Source: an uncultured Porphyromonadaceae bacterium
GTDB taxonomy: Bacteria; Bacteroidota; Bacteroidia; Bacteroidales; Muribaculaceae
DNA length: 5,903 nt
Reading direction: 5' to 3'
NCBI GenBank assembly: GCA_900555915.1
Contig: USNC01000102.1
Span: forward strand, 1-5,903
In this document: positions 1 through 5,903 of the stretch, in pieces
How positions within the stretch are numbered: the first letter of the stretch is position 1
Layout: each line of letters starts with the position of its first letter
Translations under genes and position numbers: made by a program
The notes under the pieces: model-generated
The model's input: the letters and a program-made list of their open reading frames with translations, nothing else
What the model was told of the DNA's origin: nothing
Databases searched by the model: none

Positions 1-125
1 AGATAGTATCTCGGGAATTCAATGAAAAGCAAAAACCAGAAAGTCGCGATCATTCCTTTCCCGAAGAAATTGACCGAGAGCACCTGCAATATGCCGTCGA
101 TGAATTCGAATGTATAATAAAGCAT
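1..125 (-). CDS. N-terminal fragment of a membrane protein, possibly a family 2 (BcsA/Alg8-like) glycosyltransferase
   Basis: An open frame starts at the ATG whose first base is 125 and runs off the left edge of the window after 41 full codons. It begins MLYYTFEFIDGIL and has a hydrophobic run at about residues 24-35 (GMIATFWFLLFI) followed by EFPRYY. The start lies 9 nt after the stop of the upstream gene, with a weak AGAG directly before the ATG, so it is almost certainly the next gene of the same operon. From memory, an N-terminal membrane helix followed by an E-x-P-R-Y-Y segment is typical of Bacteroidetes membrane glycosyltransferases of family 2. The catalytic D, DxD and QxxRW motifs would lie beyond the window, so the identification is tentative. 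The neighbouring adaptor and outer-membrane channel genes fit a polymer synthase. Any other inner-membrane protein remains possible. That it is a real coding start is much surer than what it encodes. Confidence 0.55.
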   Translation of the reverse strand, partial: MLYYTFEFIDGILQVLSVNFFGKGMIATFWFLLFIEFPRYY

Positions 126-134
126 CTCTATATT

Positions 135-1556
135 TTATTGGCGGCGGTCCTCAAGCCTCTCTATGAAGGTCTCCGCGTCGTCGCCGTGTGCGAATGTGTA
201 GTTGCCCACAAGATCGAACTGCATGCCGCGGTGAAGTTTGCCGTAGTCCTCAAACTGCTCGCGCAATTCATATTCCATCTGTGCCTGCGCCGGGGCTATC
301 GATCCCGGACTAACCCTGCGCAGAAAGTAGAAGTAATTGCCCCAGAGCGTGCTCTTGTAGTTGTAGAAGCGGCTCATGGCCTGAACCACGGGGGGGACCG
401 CATACAGCGATTCGAAATCATCGGCCGTAGGGTCGAATACGTAGAACCTCGCCACTATGATGATATCCTCCGTGGCCTCTTCCTTGGAAAAGAGCCGTAT
501 GTATTCCTGAAAGTCGCGCATCGAGGAGTAGCCGTAGAAGCCTACCTGGCTCACCACGAGCTTATAGTCGGTCGATGCAAACGACCGTATCCCTTCCGGT
601 GTGAACTCAAATTCCTCGATGTCTACTTCCTTTAGTTCGTCGGTGCCGTGTGTCCGGTGGCACGAGGTGCAGTAGACGTTCATGTTGGGATACATGAAAC
701 TGCTGCCGCATTCCTTGCATGTGTAGACCGACGAGGGCTTGTCGTAGTCCACTCCTATGTGGCGAAGGAAATGCTTGCACTTCGGGCAGCGCAACTCTCC
801 GTCCCAGTGATATGCGGATTCCGGCGACACGTTCGCGCACCGGAAATGATGGATCACTGCCTCTTCGTGTAGATTTGTGCTGTCGCACTTGGTGCAGCGT
901 TCCAGAAAGAGAAGATGGCTGCTCGAGCATGTCGGGCATACGTGTATCTTGTGTATGAAGCGGGTGCGCTTTATGTAGCCGAGCCTCAGCATCTGCTCGT
1001 GGAAGAAATGGCGCTCCTGCATCATCATCTGCGACTGGGTCTCGTTCCAGAGCGTGTGGTAATACACCGACATGTAGCCCGAACTCAGACCCGGGGTGGG
1101 CTCCGACGAGAATGTGAACTGGCGCCTTGATATCGAATAGCGGCACAATCGGAATATCTCTTCGGCATGGGTCACCACCGGAGCCGTGCCCAACAGGAAG
1201 TTAAGGCTGCGCATGTTGGCATAGATCTCCTCTATCCCCTGCGCCATGGCGTGGTCGAGAGGGTGCGTCGCGTAGCCGTCTACGGTCACGTCTGAATTGC
1301 CGAGCCATCCCTTGAAACGTTCCGTCACGAAACATGGCTTGTAGCGGCATTTCTCCGACCATAGCGGCGAGGCATACCGGATGGCAAGTTTGTTGCGGTC
1401 CATTATCGGCGACATGACATTTATATACATGGCGTCGAAATCCTCAAACATAAGTTCAGGCTCGAGGTCCACGTCAAGCACGTCGTTGATCACGAGGATG
1501 CGCCGCCTGTTGTGGTTGGAGACTATGTTGTATCTTTTATCTTGTGGCTCACTCAT
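135..1556 (-). CDS. Degenerate receiver - TackOD1 zinc module - degenerate GGDEF-like protein
   Basis: A 473-residue protein without signal peptide or membrane segment, so probably cytosolic. Residues about 18-125 follow the receiver-domain pattern: ILVIND at strand 1, FDAMYINVMSP where the phosphoacceptor Asp would be (N46 instead, P50 kept), FVT at 76-78, and GYATHPLD at 94-101 where receivers have the conserved Lys-Pro (H98 replaces Lys). Residues about 200-325 form a cysteine-rich module with CxxC pairs at 207/210, 221/224, 257/260, 280/283 and 296/299, plus HHFRC at 236-240 and LRHIGVDYDKP at 264-274. This matches my memory of the TackOD1 metal-binding family. Residues about 335-470 resemble a GGDEF domain, with WGNYF (405-409) in place of GGDEF. 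Catalysis and phosphorylation therefore look lost. The start overlaps the adaptor gene by 8 nt (ATGAGTGA), which suggests translational coupling. The likely role is a regulatory or scaffold subunit of the adjacent export/synthase machine; this is inference. TackOD1 is fairly sure; the receiver and GGDEF assignments are less so. Confidence 0.8.
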   Translation of the reverse strand: MSEPQDKRYNIVSNHNRRRILVINDVLDVDLEPELMFEDFDAMYINVMSPIMDRNKLAIRYASPLWSEKCRYKPCFVTERFKGWLGNSDVTVDGYATHPLDHAMAQGIEEIYANMRSLNFLLGTAPVVTHAEEIFRLCRYSISRRQFTFSSEPTPGLSSGYMSVYYHTLWNETQSQMMMQERHFFHEQMLRLGYIKRTRFIHKIHVCPTCSSSHLLFLERCTKCDSTNLHEEAVIHHFRCANVSPESAYHWDGELRCPKCKHFLRHIGVDYDKPSSVYTCKECGSSFMYPNMNVYCTSCHRTHGTDELKEVDIEEFEFTPEGIRSFASTDYKLVVSQVGFYGYSSMRDFQEYIRLFSKEEATEDIIIVARFYVFDPTADDFESLYAVPPVVQAMSRFYNYKSTLWGNYFYFLRRVSPGSIAPAQAQMEYELREQFEDYGKLHRGMQFDLVGNYTFAHGDDAETFIERLEDRRQ

Positions 1557-3171
1557 TGTCGTTGATGTTATTTGTGTCGAGCACCCATGCGTCGTCGAAT
1601 GCGCTGTGCTCTTTCCTTATCCTTCCTGTCTCTTTTCTGGCAGTCTGCTCGGAGTCGGACCGGTAGAGGTAAACGTATATCTTTTTCCCCTCCCTTATGG
1701 TCCCGGCTCCCGTCAGCCCTGCCTTGACGGCTCTTTCCAGCTGGATGCCGGCGGCTTTCTCATTCCTGTAGAGTCCTGCCACCACTGCGTAGCGTCCTTT
1801 CCCGGCTGTGTGTCCGGTTTCGGTTTTGTTCTCTGATGCAGTCGTCTTTGCAGGCTCTTTTCCCTTTGATGCCTTTGTCTGTTCGCGCGGTGTCGTTTGC
1901 TGTGGCTTGCCGGCTGCTTTGGATGTTTCCTTTGTTGTGGCGCCGGAGCGCATGTCCTGCTCGGACTGCTCCGGAAGATTTTTTGCGTCGTAGTAGGTCG
2001 GGGCCTTTCCTCCGGTGTCGCTGACCACGCCGTCGTCTTTCAATATCAGTCCTTTGCCCACTTCGTAAAGCATCACACGGTGCACTTCCGGCTCGTCTTC
2101 CCACGGGAAGAGATTGCGGATCTTTACTTTCACCGGCAGCCCCGCCGTGGCGCTCCAGAATGGTATGATCTGTCCTTCGTCGATGCTCAGGATCGCTATC
2201 AGCGCCTTGTTGGCTTTTGCAAAATAACTTCTGAGATTTTCCGGCACATCTTCCGATCTGACTCCTGTCATCACCACATGGGCCTGGAAACTGAGTTCAT
2301 CGTTGACATATACCTTGGCCGGCATATTGTCTTTTATTTTCGATGTCAGATTGACCGGGACGTATGCCACCACCTGCAGGTTGTTGTCCTTGAGGTCGAG
2401 GTGCTGCATGTCGATTATCTCCTCTTTCTCGAAAAATATCATCCCGAGCGGAGCCTGCACGTTGGTGATGAATCCGTCTTTGTTCGATATGTTGTAGCGT
2501 ATCGAGTAGGAGTCGCTCCGCGAGTAGGGGTTCTCATATATCTGTGTGCCTCCCTTGCGCGCCCTGTTTCTGCCTCTTGGCCCGAATTCCACATCGTGCA
2601 GCAGTCTGGCCACTTCCGCCAGTTGCGCCCGCAGTGCGTTGAGAAGGGCTTCCGATTCGCGGAGCTCGCGTTCGAGATCCATCTTGTGCGAATTGTCTGA
2701 AAGTCCGAAAGAGATGTTGTGCCCCTCGAGGGCTATCTGTTTGCGGAGCTCGGCTATTTTCACCTGAAGCACCTGTATCTTCTGTGCCAGTTCGTTGTAT
2801 TGCAGACGCAGGTTGCGTCCGTTCTGAAGCACGGACGGCTCATCGTTGGGGTTTACCTCGAGCACGAGCCAGTCAAGCACATAATAGGAATAGAGCGTGT
2901 CGCCCACATGCACTATGTCGCCCGGATTCACATACACGCTGTCGAGATATATGTCGTAAGGTGCCCTCACCTTGTTGATGTCGATATGGATGTAGGCGTC
3001 ATATTCCGTATAGAACGATTTGTCGATGGCATAGAGTGTGGCCAGCGAGCATATCACGAAGATGATCACTCCGGCTATTATCTGCTGCCGGTTGATCTTT
3101 TTCTTGCGTTGCCGCAAGATCGCTTCTATGTTGTCTTTCTCGTCGAGAGATCGGTAGGTGAAGTTTCTCAT
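1549..3171 (-). CDS. HlyD-like periplasmic adaptor (membrane fusion protein) with C-terminal SPOR domain
   Basis: A 540-residue protein. A basic cytosolic N-terminus (RQRKKKINR, 20-28) is followed by one transmembrane helix at about 31-49. The first half of a biotinyl-lipoyl-like fold lies at about 66-104 (VRAPYDIYLDSVYVNPGD), then a helical hairpin at about 118-192, the second lipoyl half at about 232-258 (GFITNVQAPLGM), and a beta-barrel at about 262-355. This is the domain order of HlyD/EmrA/Alg44-type adaptors that link an inner-membrane partner to an outer-membrane channel. A polar Thr/Lys/Glu/Gln-rich linker (about 385-455) leads to residues 458-535, which match a SPOR domain (RYAVVAGLYRNEKAAG near its start, FDDAWVL at its end). 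SPOR domains bind glycan strands of peptidoglycan lacking stem peptides, so this adaptor may be anchored to the wall. The ATG shares the sequence ATGA with the stop of the upstream TolC-like gene, indicating coupled translation. The SPOR fusion is unusual for the family. Substrate is unknown; polysaccharide export is inferred from the operon. Confidence 0.85.
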   Translation of the reverse strand: MRNFTYRSLDEKDNIEAILRQRKKKINRQQIIAGVIIFVICSLATLYAIDKSFYTEYDAYIHIDINKVRAPYDIYLDSVYVNPGDIVHVGDTLYSYYVLDWLVLEVNPNDEPSVLQNGRNLRLQYNELAQKIQVLQVKIAELRKQIALEGHNISFGLSDNSHKMDLERELRESEALLNALRAQLAEVARLLHDVEFGPRGRNRARKGGTQIYENPYSRSDSYSIRYNISNKDGFITNVQAPLGMIFFEKEEIIDMQHLDLKDNNLQVVAYVPVNLTSKIKDNMPAKVYVNDELSFQAHVVMTGVRSEDVPENLRSYFAKANKALIAILSIDEGQIIPFWSATAGLPVKVKIRNLFPWEDEPEVHRVMLYEVGKGLILKDDGVVSDTGGKAPTYYDAKNLPEQSEQDMRSGATTKETSKAAGKPQQTTPREQTKASKGKEPAKTTASENKTETGHTAGKGRYAVVAGLYRNEKAAGIQLERAVKAGLTGAGTIREGKKIYVYLYRSDSEQTARKETGRIRKEHSAFDDAWVLDTNNINDNE

Positions 3172-4544
3172 TTCGTGGAGTCTGAGAGATTATGGATAGT
3201 GCAGAAGTCGCCCACGCTTTCGCCTGTCAGGAATTTGGCGAGCGATGCGATCTGCTGGTCGCGGCTGTATTGGAACTCGAGCAGCCGCTCCAGACATAGC
3301 AGATATGCGTTGTATTCTTTCATCCGCGCGAGGCGGTTGTATTCTCCGTGGCGGTTGCCGTACGCTTGGCTGCGCATCTCTAAGTAGCGTCTGAGTTCGA
3401 TGCTTCTCTGATACTCGCCCTGTATCGATCTGTTGAGCCGGTCTACTTCCGTCGCTACATAGCCCACCTCGTCGGAGATCTGCCGCATACGCAGATACTG
3501 CTCGGCGCCTATGGCGCGGCTTTGAGCTCGCAGGGCATCGCGCTGGCGCGACGCTGTGTTGTTGATCGGTATTTTGAAGTATATGCCGGCGTCAAGATTG
3601 CTTGAGTTTGGCAGATAATCGCGTGTGTAGTAGGAGTATCTGATGAATGGGGAGGCATCCACGTCGTTCCAGTAGCTCGTGTTGCGCGCCCTTTGCTCCG
3701 CAAGGTCCATCCTGCGGCGCGCTATCTTGAAGTCGGCCTGGTTCTGCTCCACATATCTCAGGAAAGATGCGGTGTCAAGTGTCACTGTCATCGCGTCCGG
3801 ACTGGAGAGGCTGGCCGACTCGATTCCCGCTACGCTCAGTCCCATTAGTTTTCTCTCTGCCTCTGCCTTTTCGCTGAGTGTCAGCATTATGTCGTCGCTG
3901 CTTATGTTTTGCGACTGCAGCAGAAACATGTAGGCGTCCGTGAGCAGACGCAGGTTGTGCACTCTGTGGGTCAGGATGGCGCACATGGCGGAGTCATGTC
4001 TCGAGCGGTAGAACTCTCGCTGGCGTGCATATTCTGTCCCTCTGGTCTCTTTGGCATAGGCGAGACGGTCGATGTCTGCCTTTATTTCCGCTTCCTTTAT
4101 TTTACCCTTCGGCTTGAAAAGGCCGCTGTTGAAGAAATTCCATCGTAATTCCGCCTGGAATTTGGCATTGTAGCGCGACACCGCGTCATCGTCGTCGATA
4201 AACCCGAGGTCTTTGTCAAGGCGATAATATGTCTGTCCGGTGAGTTGCAGCCCTGTCGCGCTTCTGATGAGTTTCTCCTCCGCCTTTAGCGATTGACGCA
4301 TCGCTTCCCCGTAAAGTGAGTCGGCAAGAAGGGTGTCGCCGTATTTCCGTGTGGCGTCGAGAAATATGTCCCGGTTGTTGTCTTGTTTCTCCCGGTTGCT
4401 GAATATCAGCGTGTCGAGCACTGTGAAACGTTTGTCAAACCGCGCGAGTATGGAGTCGGACTTGAACAGCAGGTCCGACTGGGCGCATGCCATTAGCGAT
4501 ACAAGTATCATCAATGGCAAGAAAAATTTTCGTTTGGATGACAT
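3168..4544 (-). CDS. TolC-like outer-membrane factor, first gene of the operon
   Basis: A 458-residue protein when started at the ATG at 4544. An N-terminal signal peptide (MSSKRKFFLPLMILVSLMACAQ) shows a basic start and hydrophobic core; cleavage after ACA is plausible, and C20 in LMAC could instead be a weak lipobox, since many outer-membrane factors are lipoproteins. Two internal repeats fit the TolC fold: AELRWNFFNSG followed by a long charged helix from residue 131, and LDAGIYFKIPI followed by a long helix (RQRDALRAQSRAIGAEQYL) from residue 317. Most of the remainder is long Arg/Glu/Ala/Gln-rich helices as expected for the periplasmic barrel. An in-frame ATG 24 codons upstream (4616) was rejected because the extension would run through the promoter and would bury the signal peptide. 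TolC proteins form the outer-membrane exit channel that pairs with HlyD-type adaptors, and the next gene is such an adaptor, overlapping by 4 nt. Overall divergence from classical TolC is high. Confidence 0.8.
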   Translation of the reverse strand: MSSKRKFFLPLMILVSLMACAQSDLLFKSDSILARFDKRFTVLDTLIFSNREKQDNNRDIFLDATRKYGDTLLADSLYGEAMRQSLKAEEKLIRSATGLQLTGQTYYRLDKDLGFIDDDDAVSRYNAKFQAELRWNFFNSGLFKPKGKIKEAEIKADIDRLAYAKETRGTEYARQREFYRSRHDSAMCAILTHRVHNLRLLTDAYMFLLQSQNISSDDIMLTLSEKAEAERKLMGLSVAGIESASLSSPDAMTVTLDTASFLRYVEQNQADFKIARRRMDLAEQRARNTSYWNDVDASPFIRYSYYTRDYLPNSSNLDAGIYFKIPINNTASRQRDALRAQSRAIGAEQYLRMRQISDEVGYVATEVDRLNRSIQGEYQRSIELRRYLEMRSQAYGNRHGEYNRLARMKEYNAYLLCLERLLEFQYSRDQQIASLAKFLTGESVGDFCTIHNLSDSTK

Positions 4545-4573
4545 TGTTGAGTCTTTCTTGGATAAATCAACTA

Positions 4574-4605
4574 CAAATATAGCGGATTTGCGCGTCATAC
4601 GCAAA
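4574..4605 (-). promoter_or_regulatory. Bacteroidetes-type promoter of the export operon
   Basis: Reading the minus strand, TTTG (4602-4605) is followed by 20 nt and then TATATTTG (4574-4581). This matches the known Bacteroidetes primary sigma factor consensus TTTG / 19-21 nt / TAnnTTTG exactly. Transcription would start near 4568-4570, giving a leader of about 25 nt before the ATG at 4544. The leader is A-rich (AAGAAAGACTCAACA) with no strong Shine-Dalgarno sequence, as is usual in this phylum. The stretch just upstream (4606-4630) is strongly A/T-rich and could act as an UP-like element. No other promoter is evident between the operon genes, which overlap or nearly abut. Confidence 0.8.
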
Positions 4606-4607
4606 TC
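4585..4607. promoter_or_regulatory. Perfect 8-7-8 inverted repeat in the promoter, candidate operator
   Basis: GATTTGCG (4585-4592) and CGCAAATC (4600-4607) are perfect inverted copies separated by CGTCATA. The repeat covers the spacer and the upstream TTTG element of the promoter, where a bound protein would block or modulate RNA polymerase. A second nested palindrome in a slightly different register, GCGT-CAT-ACGC, lies at 4592-4602. The repeat is upstream of the expected transcript start, so an RNA hairpin role is unlikely. The regulator cannot be identified from this window. Confidence 0.5.
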
Positions 4608-4639
4608 TTTTTTCATATTTTTTCTTAAATACAGTATGA

Positions 4640-4657
4640 TTCCGCACTTTCCGCGGA
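4640..4657. repeat. Short TTCCGC direct repeat with overlapping weak dyad upstream of the operon promoter
   Basis: TTCCGC occurs at 4640-4645 and again at 4649-4654, nine bases apart start to start. The same stretch gives a weak inverted repeat, TCCGC (4641-4645) with GCGGA (4653-4657). It lies about 35 bases upstream of the promoter's TTTG element, where an activator could bind. The elements are short enough to arise by chance. Nothing else recognisable was seen between 4608 and 4677. Confidence 0.25.
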
Positions 4658-4677
4658 GTTACGGCTTATGATGTGAC

Positions 4678-4718
4678 TAAATTAAAAAGCACCGGGTGCT
4701 CCGGTGCTTTTTAATTTA
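4678..4718. terminator. Bidirectional intrinsic terminator after the beta-propeller gene
   Basis: A perfect 18-bp stem: TAAATTAAAAAGCACCGG (4678-4695), loop GTGCT (4696-4700), CCGGTGCTTTTTAATTTA (4701-4718). The GC-rich core next to the loop is flanked by an A-run on one arm and a T-run on the other, so it would work as a rho-independent terminator in both directions. On the minus strand it lies 28 nt past the stop codon of the beta-propeller gene and about 70 nt before the export operon promoter, so it insulates the two transcription units. Confidence 0.9.
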
Positions 4719-4746
4719 TGGATTCAGAAGTTGCGACTGAACTGGG

Positions 4747-5876
4747 TTATTTTCTCATCTTCAGCACTTCGAGTCCGTTGCGTCCGTAGGCTATGTAGAT
4801 AAGGTCGCCCACTTTCTGCACGTAGTTTGCTGAATATGATTCGCTGTCTTTGTAGTTGCGGTTGTAGCGGGCCACTCGTTTCATGCTGTTCTTGTCGAGA
4901 ACTATCATGCCGACCGCGCCGTTTGCCACATACACATATTGGTCGTCAACTGCAAGACCGTTGGCAAGAGGTTTGCCTTTGTAGTCAGGGTTGGTTTCAA
5001 GTTTCTCGTCTATCCAGCTGTAGCTGCCTGCGAGTTGTCCGGTCATGCTGTATTTGGCCACACCCTTTTGTCCGAGTGCGATGTAGATGTGGTTGTCGCT
5101 GATTGCTATCACATTCTTGCCGTCGAGCGGAGTGATCACCTTGCCGGTGGAGAATGTGCTCACTGGTGTGCCCCATGTGTTGTAGACTGTCACTGTGCCG
5201 AGTGTTTCCTCCACTCCTTTCTCGTCAAGGCTGAGTGTCACGATATAGCCTTCTCCCTGTGCTATGTGTTTTGCGGAGCCGGTGGTGGCGATAAAGTCGG
5301 TGGCTGTGGTGAGATCGTTGACTGCAAACGACTGGAAGCCCTGATAGGATGCGATGCGGAAGAAGTCGCCGTCGCGTATGATGCAGTTGCCTGAGGAGCC
5401 TCTGCTGCCTTCTGTCTTCTTGTAGAGATTGTAGAGTGTCATCACCTCTCCGCGTCCTTCTGTGTCCATCTCATATTTGCCGAAGTTGCCGTCGTCGCCG
5501 AGCTGGATCACTCCGAGAGTCGCGCCGTAAGCCTTGGTGTCGCCGGTGGCATACACCTTGTTGTCGTCTACTATCAGGTGATTGAAGTCGAAGTCCTGGT
5601 TCATCAGCCATGATGAGATCTCTGCCTTGTTCTCGTTGACGTCATAGACCTCCACGCAACCCATGTGCTTGCTGATGGGTACCCATTCCTCTGCGTTGTC
5701 GCCGTAAGCCTCGTTGAGGTGGTATGACACGTATGCGCGGTTGCCTACAGGCTGCACGCAGGTGGCCGAGAGGTGATGGTGCTCGTGTGTCGGGCCGTCG
5801 ATCACTACAATCGGGTCAAACGGCTTGTCGTCGGGAGTGCCGTTGCCGGGGTTGCAGCCCTCTTTCTCGATATAGT
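4747..5876 (-). CDS. Beta-propeller (LVIVD-like repeat) protein, probably exported; 5' end missing
   Basis: The frame ends at TAA (4747-4749) and is open to the last genomic base, giving about 376 residues with the N-terminus missing. Blade-like repeats recur: NHLIVDDNKVYATG, NVIAISDNHIYIALGQKGV, NGLAVDDQYVYVANGAVGM and NYVQKVGDLIYIAYGRNGL, each followed by a strand such as VAKYSM, IVLDKN or EVLKMRK. This pattern (hydrophobic, D/G-D/N, Y-V/I-A, G-x-x-G) is that of LVIVD-type beta-propellers found in secreted and surface proteins of Bacteroidetes. Near the visible start are a polar Pro/Gly/Asp segment (CNPGNGTPDDKPFDP) and a His cluster (THEHHH). These suggest a linker after an export signal that lies beyond the window. 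A GTG at 5803-5805 is in frame but is not the real start, because coding-like sequence continues upstream. The in-frame TAA at 5884-5886 belongs to adapter sequence. No enzymatic function can be assigned. The terminator separates it from the export operon, so a functional link is not indicated. Confidence 0.8.
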
Positions 5877-5903
5877 CTGTCTCTTATACACATCTCCGAG
5901 CCC
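5877..5903. other. Illumina Nextera adapter (Tn5 mosaic end) left at the contig edge
   Basis: Bases 5877-5895 read CTGTCTCTTATACACATCT, which is the 19-bp Tn5 mosaic end used in Nextera library preparation. They are followed by CCGAGCCC, the start of the Nextera read-2 adapter arm. The match runs to the last base of the window. This is an assembly artefact and not a transposon; the genomic sequence ends at or about 5876. It introduces a false stop codon into the reading frame of the beta-propeller gene. Confidence 0.95.

Noticed and set aside
138..635. Plus-strand open frame (165 codons) opposite the TackOD1 gene
   Set aside because: It is antisense to the well-supported TackOD1 gene and has no start context or protein motif.
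607..1146. Minus-strand open frame (179 codons) in another frame of the TackOD1 gene
   Set aside because: It overlaps the cysteine-rich coding sequence in an alternative frame; the translation is Arg/His/Pro-rich without motifs, so it is a shadow.
1897..2700. Long plus-strand open frame (267 codons) opposite the adaptor gene
   Set aside because: It lies fully antisense to a gene with clear lipoyl, coiled-coil and SPOR segments; its translation shows no domain, no signal and an odd mix of His/Val/Arg typical of an antisense shadow.
2719..3387. Plus-strand open frame (222 codons) across the adaptor/TolC-like junction
   Set aside because: It is antisense to two well-supported genes and crosses their ATGA overlap; no recognisable protein features or start signals.
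4333..4671. Plus-strand open frame (112 codons) over the start of the TolC-like gene and its promoter
   Set aside because: It is mostly antisense to the TolC-like coding region and reads through the promoter; its translation shows no motif and no upstream promoter or ribosome binding signal was seen.
5877..5895. Tn5-like transposon end, possible mobile element
   Set aside because: The 19-bp sequence is the engineered mosaic end and is followed directly by Nextera adapter bases, so it comes from library preparation and not from a resident transposon.
1..5903. CRISPR arrays, tRNA or rRNA genes, insertion sequences, attachment sites
   Set aside because: No regularly spaced repeats, cloverleaf patterns, rRNA-like segments or transposase genes with terminal repeats were seen on either strand; nearly all of the window is protein-coding.

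Overview
The window is a bacterial fragment, most likely from a Bacteroidales gut-type bacterium (Muribaculaceae would fit, but this is an impression and not a tested placement). The grounds are a clean Bacteroidetes-type promoter (TTTG, 20-nt spacer, TATATTTG), start codons without strong Shine-Dalgarno sequences, and the style of the proteins. All real genes are on the minus strand, so transcription runs from high to low coordinates.

Right part (4747-5876): the 3' portion of a gene for a probable exported beta-propeller protein with LVIVD-like blades. Its 5' end is missing. The last 27 bases of the window (5877-5903) are not genomic: they match the Tn5 mosaic end plus the start of an Illumina Nextera adapter, so this is a contig edge with untrimmed adapter. 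A perfect 18-bp stem terminator (4678-4718) ends this gene.

Left part (1-4605): a tight operon begins at the promoter at 4574-4605, which carries a perfect 8-7-8 inverted repeat. Gene order is (i) a TolC-like outer-membrane factor, (ii) a HlyD-like periplasmic adaptor with a long polar linker and a C-terminal SPOR (peptidoglycan-binding) domain, (iii) a cytosolic protein that I read as a degenerate receiver domain, a cysteine-rich TackOD1-type zinc module and a degenerate GGDEF-like domain, and (iv) the first 41 codons of a membrane protein, plausibly a family 2 (processive) glycosyltransferase. Genes i/ii overlap by 4 nt, ii/iii by 8 nt, and iii/iv are 9 nt apart.

Taken together, the operon looks like an envelope-spanning export machine. 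An inner-membrane synthase (iv, inferred) would make a polymer, an Alg44-like adaptor anchored to peptidoglycan by SPOR (ii) would bridge the periplasm, and an outer-membrane channel (i) would complete the route. Protein iii has the architecture of a response-regulator/diguanylate-cyclase but has lost the catalytic residues, so it may act as a zinc-stabilised scaffold or allosteric subunit. The polysaccharide-export role is inference and rests largely on the truncated fourth gene.
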